Positions 6,671 through 7,191 of a stretch of 7,191 nt of DNA are shown piece after piece (the first letter of the stretch is position 1; each line of letters opens with the position of its first letter). Where the stretch lies: assembly GCA_016839665.1 (NCBI GenBank), contig JAEOTU010000285.1, positions 1-7,191 on the forward strand, given 5' to 3'. A program made the position numbers and the translations under genes. The DNA comes from Candidatus Hodarchaeota archaeon. GTDB taxonomy: Archaea; Asgardarchaeota; Heimdallarchaeia; Hodarchaeales; Hodarchaeaceae. A model generated the notes under the pieces. That model was given only the letters and a program-made list of their open reading frames with translations. It was not told the DNA's origin and did no database searches.

Positions 6671-7191
6671 TTATTCTTTTATCTTCTTTGCTCTCGCTTC
6701 ATACTGCAAGGCTTCTTCTTCATTTCCCTGCTTACGATAAAGCTCAGCAAGACGTGTTAATATTATTTTACTCTCCTTTTTCTCCCCAATCAGTCGTGCT
6801 GTGACAAGTAGAGTTTTTTGATAATGGTCTATGGCTTTTGCTTCATTTTCTTGCTTATCATAGATCTGTGCAAGTTTTAATAACCACTTAGCTTCCTCCC
6901 TATTGATTCTTATTTGCTTGAATACTTCTACAGCCTTTTCAAAATATTTAATTGCCCTATCTAAGCTACCTTCTGCAAGAGCAACGTTTCCTAGCGATCC
7001 TGACATTTCTCCCTCAAATTTTTTTAGTCCATTTTTACGTGCTCCATCTAACACTTCCTCATATCGCGCTTTCGCTAAATCGTATTCCTTCGTGTGCTCG
7101 TAATAGATGTCACCGAGGTTTCCTTGCTGTATAAGTACTGCTTTTCTTCGGATTGTTTTTTCTTTGATTGTTTTAGCTACCTCTAATGCTG
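6671..7191 (-). CDS. Tetratricopeptide repeat (TPR) protein, C-terminal part, 5' end outside window
   Basis: The frame is open from the stop (6671-6673) to the right edge, giving 172 residues. The GTG at 7052-7054 is an internal Val codon, since the repeat pattern continues upstream of it (GNLGDIYYEHTKEYDLAKA). Four helical hairpins are visible with Leu-Gly/Ala anchors at residues 25, 66, 106 and 147, a period of 40-41. This is longer than the classic 34 and like the TPR_12/LGN-type repeats. Helix B carries the usual A-x-x-x-Y/F pattern (AIKYFEKAV, AIDHYQKTL, ALQYEARA). The protein ends in a basic AKKIKE with no membrane segment, so the visible part is a soluble protein-protein interaction scaffold. 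Any N-terminal effector domain would be off the window. It lies 37 bp upstream of the reductase in the same direction. Its partner is unknown. Confidence 0.85.
   Translation of the reverse strand, partial: ALEVAKTIKEKTIRRKAVLIQQGNLGDIYYEHTKEYDLAKARYEEVLDGARKNGLKKFEGEMSGSLGNVALAEGSLDRAIKYFEKAVEVFKQIRINREEAKWLLKLAQIYDKQENEAKAIDHYQKTLLVTARLIGEKKESKIILTRLAELYRKQGNEEEALQYEARAKKIKE

Noticed and set aside
6903..7134. Two overlapping open frames on the + strand
   Set aside because: Both are antisense to the TPR gene, whose repeat pattern continues across the whole stretch to the window edge.

Overview
The window is AT-rich and looks archaeal; an Asgard-type (Promethearchaeota/Heimdall-like) genome is my best guess. 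The reasons are a large secreted, membrane-anchored, Asn-rich parallel beta-helix (NosD/CASH-like) protein with about 22 N-glycosylation sequons, GGAGG and GGTGA ribosome binding sites of the archaeal kind, oligo-T tracts in place of hairpin terminators, and a 40-41-residue-period TPR protein. There is no rRNA or other phylogenetic marker, so the assignment is inference.

Layout from left to right: (1) the 3' part of a peptidase family M19 (membrane/renal dipeptidase-like) gene on the + strand, ending at 476 and followed by a triple oligo-T tract; (2) a convergent gene on the - strand (537-2864/2870) for a secreted beta-helix surface protein with a C-terminal membrane anchor; (3) a 285-bp intergenic region holding three closely spaced dyads upstream of the beta-helix gene and, further on, a decayed second copy of an M19 3' end (2960-3008); (4) two major facilitator superfamily transporters on the + strand, overlapping by 23 bp and so probably co-translated; (5) a convergent YajO-like aldo/keto reductase on the - strand whose 3' end overlaps the second transporter by 15 bp; (6) the C-terminal part of a TPR protein on the - strand, upstream of the reductase and running off the right edge.

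How the genes relate: the two transporters are the only clear operon. The TPR gene and the reductase lie in the same direction 37 bp apart and may be co-transcribed. Nothing in the sequence ties the dipeptidase, the beta-helix protein and the reductase into one pathway. The most informative signal is the M19 relic: the last 10 codons of the intact dipeptidase recur 2.53 kb away with 25 of 30 bases identical and only synonymous or conservative changes, including a perfect 15-bp direct repeat. The beta-helix gene therefore sits between an intact dipeptidase gene and the tail of a lost paralogue. I did not find a convincing new defence, mobile or RNA system here.
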